NCBI RefSeq assembly: GCF_030345695.1
Contig: NZ_JAUASV010000001.1
Location: forward strand, 247,458 to 311,457
DNA length: 64,000 nt
Source of the DNA: Galbitalea sp. SE-J8
GTDB taxonomy: Bacteria; Actinomycetota; Actinomycetes; Actinomycetales; Microbacteriaceae
Reading direction: 5' to 3'
The notes beneath the pieces are model-generated. The model did not search any database. It was not told where the DNA came from and saw nothing but the letters and a program-made list of their open reading frames with translations. Positions within the stretch are counted from its first letter, which is position 1; each line of letters opens with the position of its first letter. Position numbers and translations under genes: made by a program. This document shows, one piece after another, positions 8,173-17,086 of this stretch.

Positions 8173-9198
8173 ATGCCCCTCATCCGTCTGACCGACGTGC
8201 GCAAGCACTATCCGCCGCGGCAGCGCGGCGCCGAGTCGGCGATCGCCGTCGACGGCGTCTCGCTCGAGATCGAGGCCGGCGAGATCGTCGGCATCATCGG
8301 CTACTCGGGCGCCGGCAAGTCGACGCTCGTGCGCCTCATCAACCTGCTCGAGCGGCCGACCTCCGGCTCCGTCGAGATCGACGGCCAGGACATCGCCGCC
8401 CTGCCCGAACGGCGGCTCGGGCGCATCCGCTCCGACATCGGCATGATCTTCCAGCAGTTCAACCTGTTCTCGTCGAAGACCGTCTACGGCAACATCGCCT
8501 ACCCGCTCGCCGTCGCCGGAGTGCCGCGCGAGAAGCGGCACGAGCGCGTCGTCGAACTGCTGCGCTTCGTCGGTCTCGCGGCGCAGGCGCACGCCTACCC
8601 CGAACAGCTCTCCGGCGGTCAGAAGCAGCGCGTCGGCATCGCACGCGCGCTCGCGACGAACCCCCGCATTCTGCTCGCCGACGAGGCGACGAGCGCCCTC
8701 GACCCCGAGACGACGGCCGACGTGCTGCGCCTGCTGCGCCGCGTCAACGCCGAGCTCGGCATCACCGTCGTCGTCATCACGCACGAGATGGACGTCGTGC
8801 GCACGATCGCCGACCGCATCGCGGTCATGGAGAGCGGCCGCGTCGTCGAGATCGGCACCGCGTTCGAGGTGTTCGCGCATCCGCGCACGGATGTCGCGCG
8901 CCGGTTCGTCTCGACCGTCGTGTCCGACGCCCCGGACCCGGATGCCGTCGTCGGGTTGCGCGCCCGCCACACCGGTCGTCTCGTCACGGTCACGTTCGCC
9001 GACGACGACACCGCGCAGGCCGACCTGTTCGCGGCCCTCGCGCGCGGCGGCGTCGGCTTCGAGCTCGTGCACGGCGGCGTCGACGAGGTGCGCGGGCGCA
9101 CCTTCGGCACGCTCACCCTCGCCCTGCGGGGCGACACGGCGGCGATCGACGCCGCCCTCGCATCCGTCGGCTCGGCCCATGTGACGGAGGTGGCGTGA
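8173..9198 (+). CDS. metN: Methionine ABC transporter ATP-binding protein
   Basis: ATPase of the MetNI importer, 341 residues. Walker A is GYSGAGKST (about 43-51), the signature LSGGQKQRVGIARAL and Walker B ILLADEATSALD follow in order. The C-terminal 75 residues form the NIL/ACT-like regulatory domain, which in E. coli MetN binds methionine and shuts the transporter. ATG 8173 is preceded by GGAGG. The stop and the metI start share one base (TGATG). Confidence 0.92.
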   Translation: MPLIRLTDVRKHYPPRQRGAESAIAVDGVSLEIEAGEIVGIIGYSGAGKSTLVRLINLLERPTSGSVEIDGQDIAALPERRLGRIRSDIGMIFQQFNLFSSKTVYGNIAYPLAVAGVPREKRHERVVELLRFVGLAAQAHAYPEQLSGGQKQRVGIARALATNPRILLADEATSALDPETTADVLRLLRRVNAELGITVVVITHEMDVVRTIADRIAVMESGRVVEIGTAFEVFAHPRTDVARRFVSTVVSDAPDPDAVVGLRARHTGRLVTVTFADDDTAQADLFAALARGGVGFELVHGGVDEVRGRTFGTLTLALRGDTAAIDAALASVGSAHVTEVA

Positions 9199-9857
9199 TG
9201 GACCGCCTCATCGAACTGCTCCCCAAGCTCGGCGTCGCCGCGTGGGAGACCGTCTACATGGTCGGCATCGCGATGGTCGTCGGCGGCACGGTCGGGCTCG
9301 CGCTCGGTCTCGGCCTCTACCTGACGCGGTCGGGCAACCTGCTCGAGAACCGCGTCGTGTTCACGATCCTCAACGTGCTCATCAACTTCTTCCGACCGAT
9401 CCCGTTTGTCATCCTGCTCGCGGCCGTGCAGCCGCTCGGCCGCATCGTCGTCGGCACAGGCATCGGCAACCCGATGGCGATCTTCGGACTCGTCGTCGGC
9501 TCGATGTTCGCGATCGGCCGCATCGTCGAGCAGAACCTGCTCACCGTGCAGCCCGGCGTCATCGAGGCGGCGCGATCGGTCGGCGCAGGGCGGCTGCGCA
9601 TCATCGGCACCGTGCTCATCCCCGAGGCGCTCGGCCCCCTCGTGCTCGGCTACACGTTCATCGTCATCGCGGTGACCGACATGTCGGCGATCGCGGGCGT
9701 CATCGGCGGCGGCGGGCTCGGCAACTTCGCGATCCAGTACGGCTACCGGCTGTTCGAGCCGGTCGTGACCTGGGCGACCGTGCTCATCATCATCGTGCTC
9801 GTGCAGTTCACCCAGGTGATCGGCAACGTGCTGGCGCGACGGTTCCTGCGCCGGTAG
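9198..9857 (+). CDS. metI: Methionine ABC transporter permease
   Basis: Membrane subunit of MetNI, 219 residues with about five hydrophobic helices. The EAA coupling loop is visible as GVIEAARSVGAGRLRIIGTV (about 121-140), which contacts MetN. The start codon overlaps the metN stop by one base. Length matches the family. No clear terminator follows; 108 bp later the tRNA-Ser terminator begins on the other strand. Confidence 0.92.
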   Translation: MDRLIELLPKLGVAAWETVYMVGIAMVVGGTVGLALGLGLYLTRSGNLLENRVVFTILNVLINFFRPIPFVILLAAVQPLGRIVVGTGIGNPMAIFGLVVGSMFAIGRIVEQNLLTVQPGVIEAARSVGAGRLRIIGTVLIPEALGPLVLGYTFIVIAVTDMSAIAGVIGGGGLGNFAIQYGYRLFEPVVTWATVLIIIVLVQFTQVIGNVLARRFLRR

Positions 9858-9964
9858 ACACAGGTCCGCGCTCCGCGCTGCTCGGGATTCCGTCAGCGCG
9901 CACGTTCTCGGCTGCCCGTCCGCTCGACGCCTCGCGTGCGAGTTCGCGACGCCTTCTGCAAGAG

Positions 9965-10000
9965 AAGAACCCCTGATCAGCATTGCTGACCAGGGGTTCT
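9965..10000 (-). terminator. Rho-independent terminator of tRNA-Ser
   Basis: AGAACCCCTG (10000-9991 on the minus strand) pairs with CAGGGGTTCT, extended inward by a 5-bp stem after one mismatch, with a 4-nt loop. TTCTCTT follows on the minus strand. It lies just past the tRNA 3' end. Confidence 0.75.
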
Positions 10001-10001
10001 G

Positions 10002-10092
10002 TGGCGGTGACGGTGGGATTTGAACCCACGGTGGACTCATCGCCCACACAACTTTTCGAGAGTTGCACCTTCGGCCGCTCGGACACGTCACC
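10002..10092 (-). tRNA. tRNA-Ser (anticodon CGA)
   Basis: The acceptor strands GGTGACG and CGTCACC pair over 7 bp, the discriminator is G and CCA is encoded. The anticodon stem-loop CAACT-CTCGAAA-AGTTG gives CGA, reading UCG codons. A long variable arm and the T-loop TTCAAAT within a GTGGG/CCCAC stem fit a class II serine tRNA. Confidence 0.95.
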
Positions 10093-10235
10093 GCCGACGA
10101 GTGTAGCCGAAACGCGGCGCCCGGCCGACCACCGGACCACGGACGACGGGCGCTGCCGGGGACGGCATCCGTTCTCGGCGTTTTCTTACCATCGGCCAAT
10201 CGGCGGCATAGCCGCGACCGGAACGCTCGCGGATC

Positions 10236-11573
10236 ATGAAGCTCTCCCGACGTGCGCTCACCAACATCGTGCTGGGCGTCGTGATCGTCGCGATCCTCGC
10301 GGTCGGTCTCGTGCTGTTCCTGCCCCGCTCCGCATCCTCGTCGACGGGCGCCACCCAGCTCACCGGCACAGTGCAGCAGGGCACGGTGAGCACGACGATC
10401 ACCGCGAGCGGATCGATCGCGCCCGTGCGGGAGGTCGCGGCCGACTTCGCGGTGAGCGGCACGATCGCGTCCGTCAAGGTCGCGGTCGGCGACACCGTGA
10501 AGAAGGGGGCGACGCTCGGCACGCTGAAGACCGCCGACCTCACGGATGCCGTCACCAAGGCCCAGCGCGCGCTCACCGAGGCGAACCAGGCGGTCGACGA
10601 GGCGAACGAGACGGTCGACGACGCGGAGAACGACATCGCACGGGCGAAGAAGGACGCGACCTCGAAGGACGAGCAGACCAGGGCACAGGCGGCGAGCACG
10701 CTCGAGCAGGCCACGCAGTCCCGGCAGAGCGCCGAGGACAAGCTCGAGCAGGCCCAGGACCAGGTGACGGATGCCGTCGAGGGCGTCGCCGACGCGAAGG
10801 CCGACCTCGCCGACGCGAGACTCACCGCCCCGATCGCCGGACTCGTGATCGCGGTCGACGGAGCGGTCGGCGACAGCGCGGGCTCGGGCGGCGCGTCGGG
10901 CACGAGCGGCTCGTCGTCCGGCTCGACCGCGTCGAGCGGGAGCGGGTTCGTCACCATCGCCGACGTCTCGTCGATGACCATGACCGCCGCGATCGCCGAG
11001 GCCGACATCGCCGACGTCGAGGTCGGCCAGGCCGTCGCCATCACGTTCCCGGCGCTCACCGACGTGACCGCGACCGCGAAGGTCACCTCGATCGCGCCGA
11101 CGGCCACCTCGTCGAACTCGGTCGTCACGTACGCGACGACGATCACGCTCGACAGCGTCCCCGACGGCCTCCGGCTCGGGCAGACCGCCCAGGCGACGAT
11201 CACCACGTCGACGAGCGCCGCCGACGCCCTCTATGTGCCGGCCGCGGCGATCAGCACGGCATCCGACGGCACGAAGACCGTGAAGGTCGTCGGCGACGAC
11301 GGCACGACCACCGAGAAGACCGTCACGACGGGCGTCGTCGGCGACGACGGCACCGAGATCACGTCGGGCCTCAGCGCGGGGGAGACGATCGTGCTCGGCA
11401 CCGTGAGCGCGACGACGGCGGGGACGACCGGCACCGGCGAGCACGGCGGCTTCGGTGGCTCCGGCGGGTTCGGCGGGTTCGGCGGGGGCACCGGCGGCTT
11501 CTCGCGCGAGGGCACGGGCTCCGGCGGCTTCGGCGGGGGAGTCGGCGGCTTCCAGCGCGGGAACGGCAACTGA
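10236..11573 (+). CDS. MacA-like periplasmic adaptor (HlyD family) of an ABC exporter
   Basis: Adaptor of a MacAB-type tripartite-like exporter, 445 residues. One N-terminal transmembrane segment (about 10-32) is followed by a barrel-sandwich domain (VSGTIASVKVAVGDTVKKG, about 73-91), an Asp/Glu/Ala-rich coiled-coil hairpin (about 105-190), a Ser/Gly linker, and beta-barrel domains. The last 50 residues are Gly/Phe-rich repeats. The gene overlaps the ATPase start by one base. In Gram-positive bacteria there is no outer membrane partner, so the adaptor presumably acts at the outer face of the membrane. The substrate (drug, peptide or lipid) is unknown. Confidence 0.85.
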   Translation: MKLSRRALTNIVLGVVIVAILAVGLVLFLPRSASSSTGATQLTGTVQQGTVSTTITASGSIAPVREVAADFAVSGTIASVKVAVGDTVKKGATLGTLKTADLTDAVTKAQRALTEANQAVDEANETVDDAENDIARAKKDATSKDEQTRAQAASTLEQATQSRQSAEDKLEQAQDQVTDAVEGVADAKADLADARLTAPIAGLVIAVDGAVGDSAGSGGASGTSGSSSGSTASSGSGFVTIADVSSMTMTAAIAEADIADVEVGQAVAITFPALTDVTATAKVTSIAPTATSSNSVVTYATTITLDSVPDGLRLGQTAQATITTSTSAADALYVPAAAISTASDGTKTVKVVGDDGTTTEKTVTTGVVGDDGTEITSGLSAGETIVLGTVSATTAGTTGTGEHGGFGGSGGFGGFGGGTGGFSREGTGSGGFGGGVGGFQRGNGN

Positions 11574-12304
11574 TGGCCCGCTCCCGCGGCACCCGCGTGC
11601 CCGTGCTCCCCGGCGAGACCGTGCTCCGCCTCGACGGCGTGCACCAGGTCTACGGCTCCGGCGATGCCGCGGTTCACGCGCTGCGCGGCATCGACCTCAC
11701 CGTGACCACGGGCGAGTACATCGCGATCATGGGCCCGTCGGGCTCGGGCAAGTCGACGCTCATGAACATCCTCGGCTGCCTGGACGTCGCGAGCCACGGC
11801 AGCTACACCCTCGCCGGACATGACGTGGCCGAGATGACCGAGAACGAGCTCGCCCGCGTGCGCAACCAGGAGATCGGCTTCGTCTTCCAGTCGTTCAACC
11901 TCATCCAGCGGATGACGGCGCAGGCGAACGTGGAGCTCCCGTTGATCTACGGCGGCGTCGCGCGCGCGGAACGCGCCCGGCGTGCATCCGAGTCGCTCGA
12001 CCGCGTCGGCCTCTCCGCCCGCGCCGGCCACGAGCCCGTCGAGCTCTCCGGCGGCCAGCAGCAGCGCGTCGCCATCGCCCGGGCCCTCGTCACCGATCCG
12101 ACGCTCATCCTTGCGGACGAGCCGACCGGCAACCTCGACAGCCGCTCGACGGACGACATCCTGTCGATCCTCGACGAGCTCGCGGCGGCCGGCCGCACGA
12201 TCGTGCTCATCACGCACGAGGACGAGGTCGCGAAGCGCGCGCACCGCGTGCTCACCGTCGCCGACGGGCTCGTCGTGCACGACAGCGCGGCGGTGGCCGC
12301 GTGA
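11573..12304 (+). CDS. MacB/LolD-type ABC transporter ATPase
   Basis: Nucleotide-binding subunit of 243 residues. Walker A GPSGSGKST, the signature LSGGQQQRVAIARAL and Walker B ILADEPTGNLD are intact; the QSFNLI Q-loop and the LMNILGCLD segment are typical of the MacB/LolD class. ATG overlaps the adaptor stop (TGATG) and its own stop overlaps the permease GTG (GTGA), so the three subunits are coupled. Confidence 0.92.
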   Translation: MARSRGTRVPVLPGETVLRLDGVHQVYGSGDAAVHALRGIDLTVTTGEYIAIMGPSGSGKSTLMNILGCLDVASHGSYTLAGHDVAEMTENELARVRNQEIGFVFQSFNLIQRMTAQANVELPLIYGGVARAERARRASESLDRVGLSARAGHEPVELSGGQQQRVAIARALVTDPTLILADEPTGNLDSRSTDDILSILDELAAAGRTIVLITHEDEVAKRAHRVLTVADGLVVHDSAAVAA

Positions 12305-13518
12305 GCCCGCTCGAGCTGCTGCGCAGCGCGCTGCGGGGCATCACCGCCAACAAGCTCCGCTCGATCCTCACGCTGCTCGGCGTGATGATCGGCGTCGGCG
12401 CGGTCATCCTGCTGCTCGCGGTCGGCAACGGCTCGGCCCAGTCGATCCGCGACTCGATCTCGAGCCTCGGCACCAACACCCTCACCGTGCGGGCGTCGGG
12501 CGGCGGCGGATTCGGCGGCGGCGCGGCCGCGACCTCCACGAGCGAGAAGCAGATCACGGCGCAGACCGCGACGACCCTCGAGAGCGCGCACCTCGGCCAC
12601 GTCGCCGCCGTCGTGCCGCAGGTGTCGACGAGCCTCACGGTCTCCTCGACCGCCGCGAGCGAGGACGGCGTGAGCATCATCGGCACCACGAGCGGCTACT
12701 TCGCGGTGGGCACGACCGCGGTCGCGTCGGGCGAGGCGTTCACGGATGACGACACGGCATCCGCTCAGAAGGTCGCCGTGATCGGGTCCACGCTCGCCAC
12801 CGAGCTGTTCCCGACCGGCAGCGCGCTGGGTCAGACCGTGCAGGTGGACGGGACGCCGTTCACGATCGTCGGCATCCTCAAGCAGCAGTCGAGCACGGGG
12901 TTCACCGACGCGAACTCGGTGCTCGTCGCGCCGATCACGCGCGTGCAGCGCTCGTTCACGGGCTTCGGCTCGGTGTCGACGCTCACGGTCGAGGCGACCG
13001 ACTCCGACAGCGTCGACGCCGCGGCCGGCGAGATCGAGATCATGCTCGACCAGCTGCTCGGCCAGACCGCCGACGACGAGAGCTACACGATCTCGAACGC
13101 GAGCGACCTGCTCGAGACGCAGGAGGAGAGCGCGAACACGTTCACCGTGCTGCTCGGCGCGGTCGCGGCGATCTCGCTGCTCGTCGGCGGCATCGGCGTC
13201 ACGAACGTCATGCTCGTGACCGTCACGGAACGCACCCGCGAGATCGGCATCCGCAAGGCGCTCGGCGCCCGTCGCCGCGCGATCCTCGGGCAGTTCCTCA
13301 CCGAGGCGGCCGCGCTCACCCTCCTCGGCGGCGTGCTCGGCGTCGCCGCCGCGCTCATCGGATCCCGATTCGAGATCAACGGCACGCAGCCGATCATCCT
13401 CGGCTACTCCATCCCGCTCGCCCTCGGTGTCTCGGTCGCGATCGGCGTGTTCTTCGGCTCGTATCCGGCCGCGCGCGCGGCGAACCTGCGTCCGATCCAG
13501 GCGCTCCGCTCCGTCTGA
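12301..13518 (+). CDS. MacB-like FtsX-domain permease
   Basis: Permease of 405 residues with the MacB layout: one N-terminal helix (about 20-42), a large extracytoplasmic MacB_PCD domain (about 45-270), and three C-terminal helices forming the FtsX domain, including ERTREIGIRKALGARRRAIL before the third helix. The extracytoplasmic part contains an early Gly-rich loop. GTG start in 4-bp overlap with the ATPase gene. Works with the preceding adaptor and ATPase as a mechanotransmission-type exporter. Confidence 0.9.
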   Translation: MSPLELLRSALRGITANKLRSILTLLGVMIGVGAVILLLAVGNGSAQSIRDSISSLGTNTLTVRASGGGGFGGGAAATSTSEKQITAQTATTLESAHLGHVAAVVPQVSTSLTVSSTAASEDGVSIIGTTSGYFAVGTTAVASGEAFTDDDTASAQKVAVIGSTLATELFPTGSALGQTVQVDGTPFTIVGILKQQSSTGFTDANSVLVAPITRVQRSFTGFGSVSTLTVEATDSDSVDAAAGEIEIMLDQLLGQTADDESYTISNASDLLETQEESANTFTVLLGAVAAISLLVGGIGVTNVMLVTVTERTREIGIRKALGARRRAILGQFLTEAAALTLLGGVLGVAAALIGSRFEINGTQPIILGYSIPLALGVSVAIGVFFGSYPAARAANLRPIQALRSV

Positions 13519-13568
13519 CCGCGAGCGGCATCCGCCCCGCCTCCCCCGAACCCACCCCCGAACCCACC

Positions 13569-13654
13569 CCCGAAAACGAAGGAGTTCCACCCATGTCCAG
13601 CCCCGAGAACGCCCCCGAGACGCCGAAGCCCGCGGCTTCTCCTTCGAATTCGGA
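13569..13654. repeat. Family A palindromic-ended repeat, copy 1 (decayed right arm)
   Basis: The left arm CCCGAAAACGAAGGAG (13569-13584) is identical to the other copies. The right arm CTCCTTCGAATTCGGA (13639-13654) matches the expected CTCCTTCGTTTTCGGG except for three bases. The left arm provides GAAGGAG as the ribosome site of the gene starting at 13593, and the right arm lies in its coding sequence. Just upstream the 11-bp unit CGAACCCACCC is repeated. Confidence 0.75.
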
Positions 13655-14321
13655 TGCCGTGCCCGGCGCCCCCGGCAGCCCTGCGGCCAGCGGAGTCCCC
13701 GCGACGCCCGGCGCGCCCGAGACGCCCGGCGCGCCTAAAACGCCCGGCGCCCCCCCGACGCCGGGCGGCAGGAAGCGCGGCGCGGGACGGTTCGTCACGC
13801 CGATCCTCGCGGGCGTCGCCCTGCTCGCCGTCGGCCTGTTCGGGGGCGTGCTCATCGGGCAGAACCTCGCGAACTCTCACGGCGGAGCGGGCGGCGGCTT
13901 CCGCGCCGGCCAGGGTTTCGGCGGCTCGGGCCCCGGCGGCCAGGGTTCCGGCGGCGGATCGGGCTTCCCCGGCGGATCGAGCACGAACCGACCCGGCGGC
14001 GGCTCGGGCGGCGGCGGCTTCGGCGGCGGCTTCACGACCGGCACGGTGACGAAGAACGACGACGGCACGCTCACCGTGACGACGAAGGACGGCTCGACCG
14101 TGACCGTCACGACCAGCGGCGACACGACCGTCACCGAGTCGACTTCGGGCAGCGTGAGCGACCTCGCCGAGGGGGACACCGTCACGATCCGCGGAGAGAA
14201 GGATGCCGACGGCAACGTCTCCGCGACCGCCATCACCGAGGGCGACTCCCCGTTCGCCGGCCTCGGTGGGCGAAGCGGTGAGGGATCCGGCCCGGGCAGC
14301 GGCTCCGGTTCCAACGGCTGA
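13593..14321 (+). CDS. Membrane-anchored Gly-rich protein with DUF5666-like domain
   Basis: Protein of 242 residues in four parts: a Pro/Ala/Gly/Thr-rich cytoplasmic head with APETPGAPKTPGAPPTPGG repeats (about 28-58), a single hydrophobic helix (about 66-88), a long Gly/Ser/Phe linker (about 92-148), and a C-terminal beta-rich domain with alternating Thr/Val (GTLTVTTKDGSTVTVTTSGD) resembling DUF5666. It directly follows the MacAB-like operon and shares Gly-rich tails with its adaptor, so a helper or cargo role there is a guess. The ribosome site and the codons around residues 16-20 come from a family A repeat. Confidence 0.7.
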   Translation: MSSPENAPETPKPAASPSNSDAVPGAPGSPAASGVPATPGAPETPGAPKTPGAPPTPGGRKRGAGRFVTPILAGVALLAVGLFGGVLIGQNLANSHGGAGGGFRAGQGFGGSGPGGQGSGGGSGFPGGSSTNRPGGGSGGGGFGGGFTTGTVTKNDDGTLTVTTKDGSTVTVTTSGDTTVTESTSGSVSDLAEGDTVTIRGEKDADGNVSATAITEGDSPFAGLGGRSGEGSGPGSGSGSNG

Positions 14322-14350
14322 CCGCGCCCCGGGCAGCGAAGCAACGGAGC

Positions 14351-14440
14351 GCGAGCGAAGCAGCAGGGCGCGAGCGAAGCAGCAGGGCGCGAGCGAAGCA
14401 GCAGGGCGCGAGCGAAGCAGCAGGGCGCGAGCGGATGCTG
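14351..14440. repeat. 19-bp tandem repeat, four copies plus a partial
   Basis: GCGAGCGAAGCAGCAGGGC repeats at 14351, 14370, 14389 and 14408 with a partial copy from 14427. The core GCGAGCGAAGC resembles the middle of the family B repeats. The 272-bp gap 14322-14593 also holds a hairpin (14451-14470, GCGGATGC-TGCG-GCATCCGC) and a doubled CGCCCCGACGACGACCGCCC unit, but no gene. Confidence 0.8.
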
Positions 14441-14593
14441 CGGGGGGCGCGCGGATGCTGCGGCATCCGCTCGCCGGGACCCGCCGACGGCCCGAACTCT
14501 GCGGCCGGACGCCCCGACGACGACCGCCCTTGGACGACCCGCCCCGACGACGACCGCCCTCGGCCGCCCCGCCCGCGGTCGACCCGGCCCGCG

Positions 14594-15130
14594 TCAGACC
14601 GCGACGGCCTGCTGCGCCCGCGGCGCCGTGCGCACGATGCGGTACTCGGTGAAGTAGGAGCCGAACATGCTGCTCGCCCGGGTGCGGTTGCCCATGCCGC
14701 GCACGGCCCGCACCACCTCGGGCTTGAAGCCGCGCTTGTCGTAGAACTTGCGCGTCGACTTCAGGCCCTCCCACAGCCACATGTAGTCGGGGTCGGCCTG
14801 CGCGAGCAGGCGCTGGCCGAGGCCGGTCCTGCGCGCCTTCGGGGCGACGTAGATGAAGTAGAGCTCCTTGAAGCGCTCGTCACCGTCCTCGCGGCCGGGC
14901 CCGATGCCGACGAACCCGAGCACCTCGCCGTCGACCTCGGCGACGTACTGGATGTACGGGTCGCCGCGCGACACGAACTTCTCCCAGAGGCTCGTCATCG
15001 TCTCGATGCTGAGCTGACCGAGCACCTCTTTGGAAAGCTGGGAGGAGTAGAGCTCCATCCAGCAGTACGCGTGCAACTTCCCGAGCGCCGGAGCATCACC
15101 CAACTCGGCGCGTCGTATTACTTCCCCCAT
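14594..15130 (-). CDS. GNAT-family N-acetyltransferase
   Basis: Acetyl-CoA dependent acetyltransferase of 178 residues; acceptor unknown. The acetyl-CoA-binding loop is [17 protein letters not shown] (about 93-109), preceded by the [10 protein letters not shown] strand and followed by [10 protein letters not shown], a normal GNAT order. The C-terminal [18 protein letters not shown] tail is not a general GNAT feature. Start ATG 15130 has TAGCAT 7 nt upstream and no Shine-Dalgarno, suggesting a leaderless message. It is divergent from radA. Confidence 0.82.
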   Translation of the reverse strand: MGEVIRRAELGDAPALGKLHAYCWMELYSSQLSKEVLGQLSIETMTSLWEKFVSRGDPYIQYVAEVDGEVLGFVGIGPGREDGDERFKELYFIYVAPKARRTGLGQRLLAQADPDYMWLWEGLKSTRKFYDKRGFKPEVVRAVRGMGNRTRASSMFGSYFTEYRIVRTAPRAQQAVAV

Positions 15131-15137
15131 GGTCTGG

Positions 15138-15143
15138 ATGCTA
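15138..15143 (-). promoter_or_regulatory. -10 box (TAGCAT) of the GNAT gene, leaderless start
   Basis: TAGCAT on the minus strand ends 7 nt before ATG 15130. The spacing predicts transcription starting at or next to the start codon. Confidence 0.5.
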
Positions 15144-15249
15144 GCGATCGGCCGAACGACGACCGATCGGTCTGCTCCTCACGAAACAGTGAATTCACGC
15201 AGGTTTTACACCGCTGCGCGCCGGGGCTGTCGGTGTCGTGGGCGACACC

Positions 15250-15255
15250 TATGCT
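15250..15255 (+). promoter_or_regulatory. -10 box (TATGCT) of radA, leaderless start
   Basis: TATGCT ends 7 nt before ATG 15263 and no ribosome site is present. This also argues for 15263 rather than the in-frame ATG at 15251, which lies inside the -10 box. Confidence 0.5.
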
Positions 15256-15262
15256 GGCGCCC

Positions 15263-16633
15263 ATGGCCCGCGTCTCCTCCGCCTTCCGCTGCGCGGACTG
15301 CGGCTGGACCACGCCGAGGTGGGTCGGCCAGTGCGCCGAGTGCCGCGCCTGGAACACGCTCGTCGACGTCACGGATGCCGCCCCCGCCCGCGGGGTCGCT
15401 CCAGCCCGCCTCGCGGCGGCCCGCGTCGCGGTGCCGATCACCGAGGTGAGCGCGACGGATGCCGAGCACGCCCCGACGGGAATCGGCGAGTTCGACCGCG
15501 TGCTCGGCGGCGGCGTCGTGCCGGGCGCCGCGATCCTGCTGTCGGGCGAACCGGGCGTGGGCAAGTCCACGCTGCTGCTCGAGGTCGCGGCGCGCGCCGC
15601 ATCCGCCGGTCGCCGCGTGCTCTACGTGAGCGCGGAGGAGTCGGCGAGCCAGGTGCGGCTGCGCGCCTCCCGCACGGGCGCGCTCGTGCCGAGCCTCTAC
15701 CTGGCGAGCGAGACCGACCTCGCGACGATCCTCGGCCAGATCGACGAGGTCGCACCCCAGCTCGTCATCGTCGACAGCGTGCAGACCGTGTCGTCCGCCC
15801 TCTCGGAGGGGATCGCGGGCGGCCCGTCGCAGGTGCGCGAGGTCGCGTCGACGCTCATCCGGGTCGCGAAGGACCGCGCGATCCCCGTGCTGCTCGTCGG
15901 GCACGTCACGAAGGACGGCACGATCGCCGGCCCGCGCCTGCTCGAGCACCTCGTCGACGTCGTGCTGCATTTCGAGGGCGACCGGCAGACCGCGCTGCGC
16001 TTCGTGCGCGCGCTCAAGAACCGCTTCGGGCCGACGGATGAGGTCGGCTGCTTCGAGATGACCGGCGAGGGCATCGCGCAGGTGCCCGACCCGTCGGGGC
16101 TGTTCCTGTCGCGCGCCCGCACGCCCGTGAGCGGCACGTGCGTGACGATCGCCGTCGAGGGTCGCCGCGCCCTGCCGGTGGAGGTGCAGGCGCTCATCGT
16201 CGACTCGAAGGCGCCGCAGCCCCGCCGGGTGGTCAACGGCGTCGACGGCAGCCGCGTCGCGATGCTGCTCGCCGTGCTCGAACGCCGGGCGAACATCCGG
16301 CTCGGCGACCACGACGTCTACGTCTCGACGGTCGGCGGCATCCGGCTCACGGAGCCCGGCGCCGACCTCGCGATCGCCCTCGCGCTCGCGAGCGCCGCGA
16401 AGGACCGTCCGTTCGCGATCACCCAGGCGGCCGTCGGCGAGATCAGCCTCGCGGGCGAGATCCGCCCGGCGGCGAGCGCCCGGCAGCGCGCGAGCGAGGC
16501 GCGGCGACTGGGCTTCTCGACGCTCATCGACGCGGATGCCGCGCACGTCAACGAGGCGCTGCGGCGCGCCTGGGCGGCGGCGCCCCCCACGCGGGGCGGC
16601 GCCGGACGCCTCGACGACGTCCCCGCGTTCTGA
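15263..16633 (+). CDS. radA: DNA repair protein RadA (Sms)
   Basis: Branched-DNA helicase/ATPase acting in recombination and repair, 456 residues. N-terminal zinc finger CADC...CAEC (about 9-25), Walker A GEPGVGKST, the RadA-specific KNRFG motif (after RALKNRFGPTDE), and a C-terminal Lon-protease-like domain (about 285-440) without protease function are all in order. The start was fixed by the -10 box. A G-rich repeat follows the stop. Confidence 0.95.
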   Translation: MARVSSAFRCADCGWTTPRWVGQCAECRAWNTLVDVTDAAPARGVAPARLAAARVAVPITEVSATDAEHAPTGIGEFDRVLGGGVVPGAAILLSGEPGVGKSTLLLEVAARAASAGRRVLYVSAEESASQVRLRASRTGALVPSLYLASETDLATILGQIDEVAPQLVIVDSVQTVSSALSEGIAGGPSQVREVASTLIRVAKDRAIPVLLVGHVTKDGTIAGPRLLEHLVDVVLHFEGDRQTALRFVRALKNRFGPTDEVGCFEMTGEGIAQVPDPSGLFLSRARTPVSGTCVTIAVEGRRALPVEVQALIVDSKAPQPRRVVNGVDGSRVAMLLAVLERRANIRLGDHDVYVSTVGGIRLTEPGADLAIALALASAAKDRPFAITQAAVGEISLAGEIRPAASARQRASEARRLGFSTLIDADAAHVNEALRRAWAAAPPTRGGAGRLDDVPAF

Positions 16634-16763
16634 CCCGGCGGCTCCCGGCTTCCCCGGCACTCCCCGGCACTCCCGGCGATCCGCGGCGCTCTCGGCGCTT
16701 CGTTGGCGGCGGGGCACGCCCCGTCCGCGGCGGCGGCGCGGGCGTGGACGCGGGCGCGGGTGC

Positions 16764-16793
16764 GGGCGTGGGCGTGGGCGTGGGCGTGGGCGT
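16764..16793 (+). repeat. GGGCGT x5, potential G-quadruplex
   Basis: Five perfect tandem GGGCGT hexamers, preceded by looser GGGCGC/GGGTGC units, between the end of radA and the end of the convergent small-protein operon. Four or more GGG runs with 3-nt loops fit the G-quadruplex pattern. The remaining 130 bp of the gap show nothing else. Confidence 0.7.
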
Positions 16794-17086
16794 CAGTCGC
16801 TCACGACGTGGTCGCTGTCGACGTCGAGGTCGGCGGGAGCGACATCCGCTCGGTCCGGATGATCCTCGGGGAACTGCCGATCGGGCCCGCCGTCGGGCAG
16901 GGCCGGCCGATCGGTGTCGGACGGCGACGCCGGCTGATCAGTGTCGGACGGCGAGGCCGGCGGTTCGGTGGCCGGCAGCGACGGCGGATCGGTGTCGGGC
17001 AGCGAGGGCGGATCGCCCGCCGGCCGAGTGCCGGGCTCCTCGGGAGCGCCCGGCGGTGGCTGCTCGGGGGTCGGCTCGTCAGTCAT
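16793..17086 (-). CDS. Small Pro/Asp-rich disordered protein
   Basis: 97 residues, strongly acidic, built of short P-S-L-P-D-T-D-P and S-P-S-D-T-D repeats; no recognised domain, signal peptide or membrane segment. Start ATG 17086 overlaps the 3' end of the preceding repeat protein by 8 bp. Third gene of a coupled operon of three acidic low-complexity proteins on the minus strand. Its function is unknown. The longer reading frame upstream is the shadow of the 48-bp repeats in another frame and was not used. Confidence 0.5.
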   Translation of the reverse strand: MTDEPTPEQPPPGAPEEPGTRPAGDPPSLPDTDPPSLPATEPPASPSDTDQPASPSDTDRPALPDGGPDRQFPEDHPDRADVAPADLDVDSDHVVSD

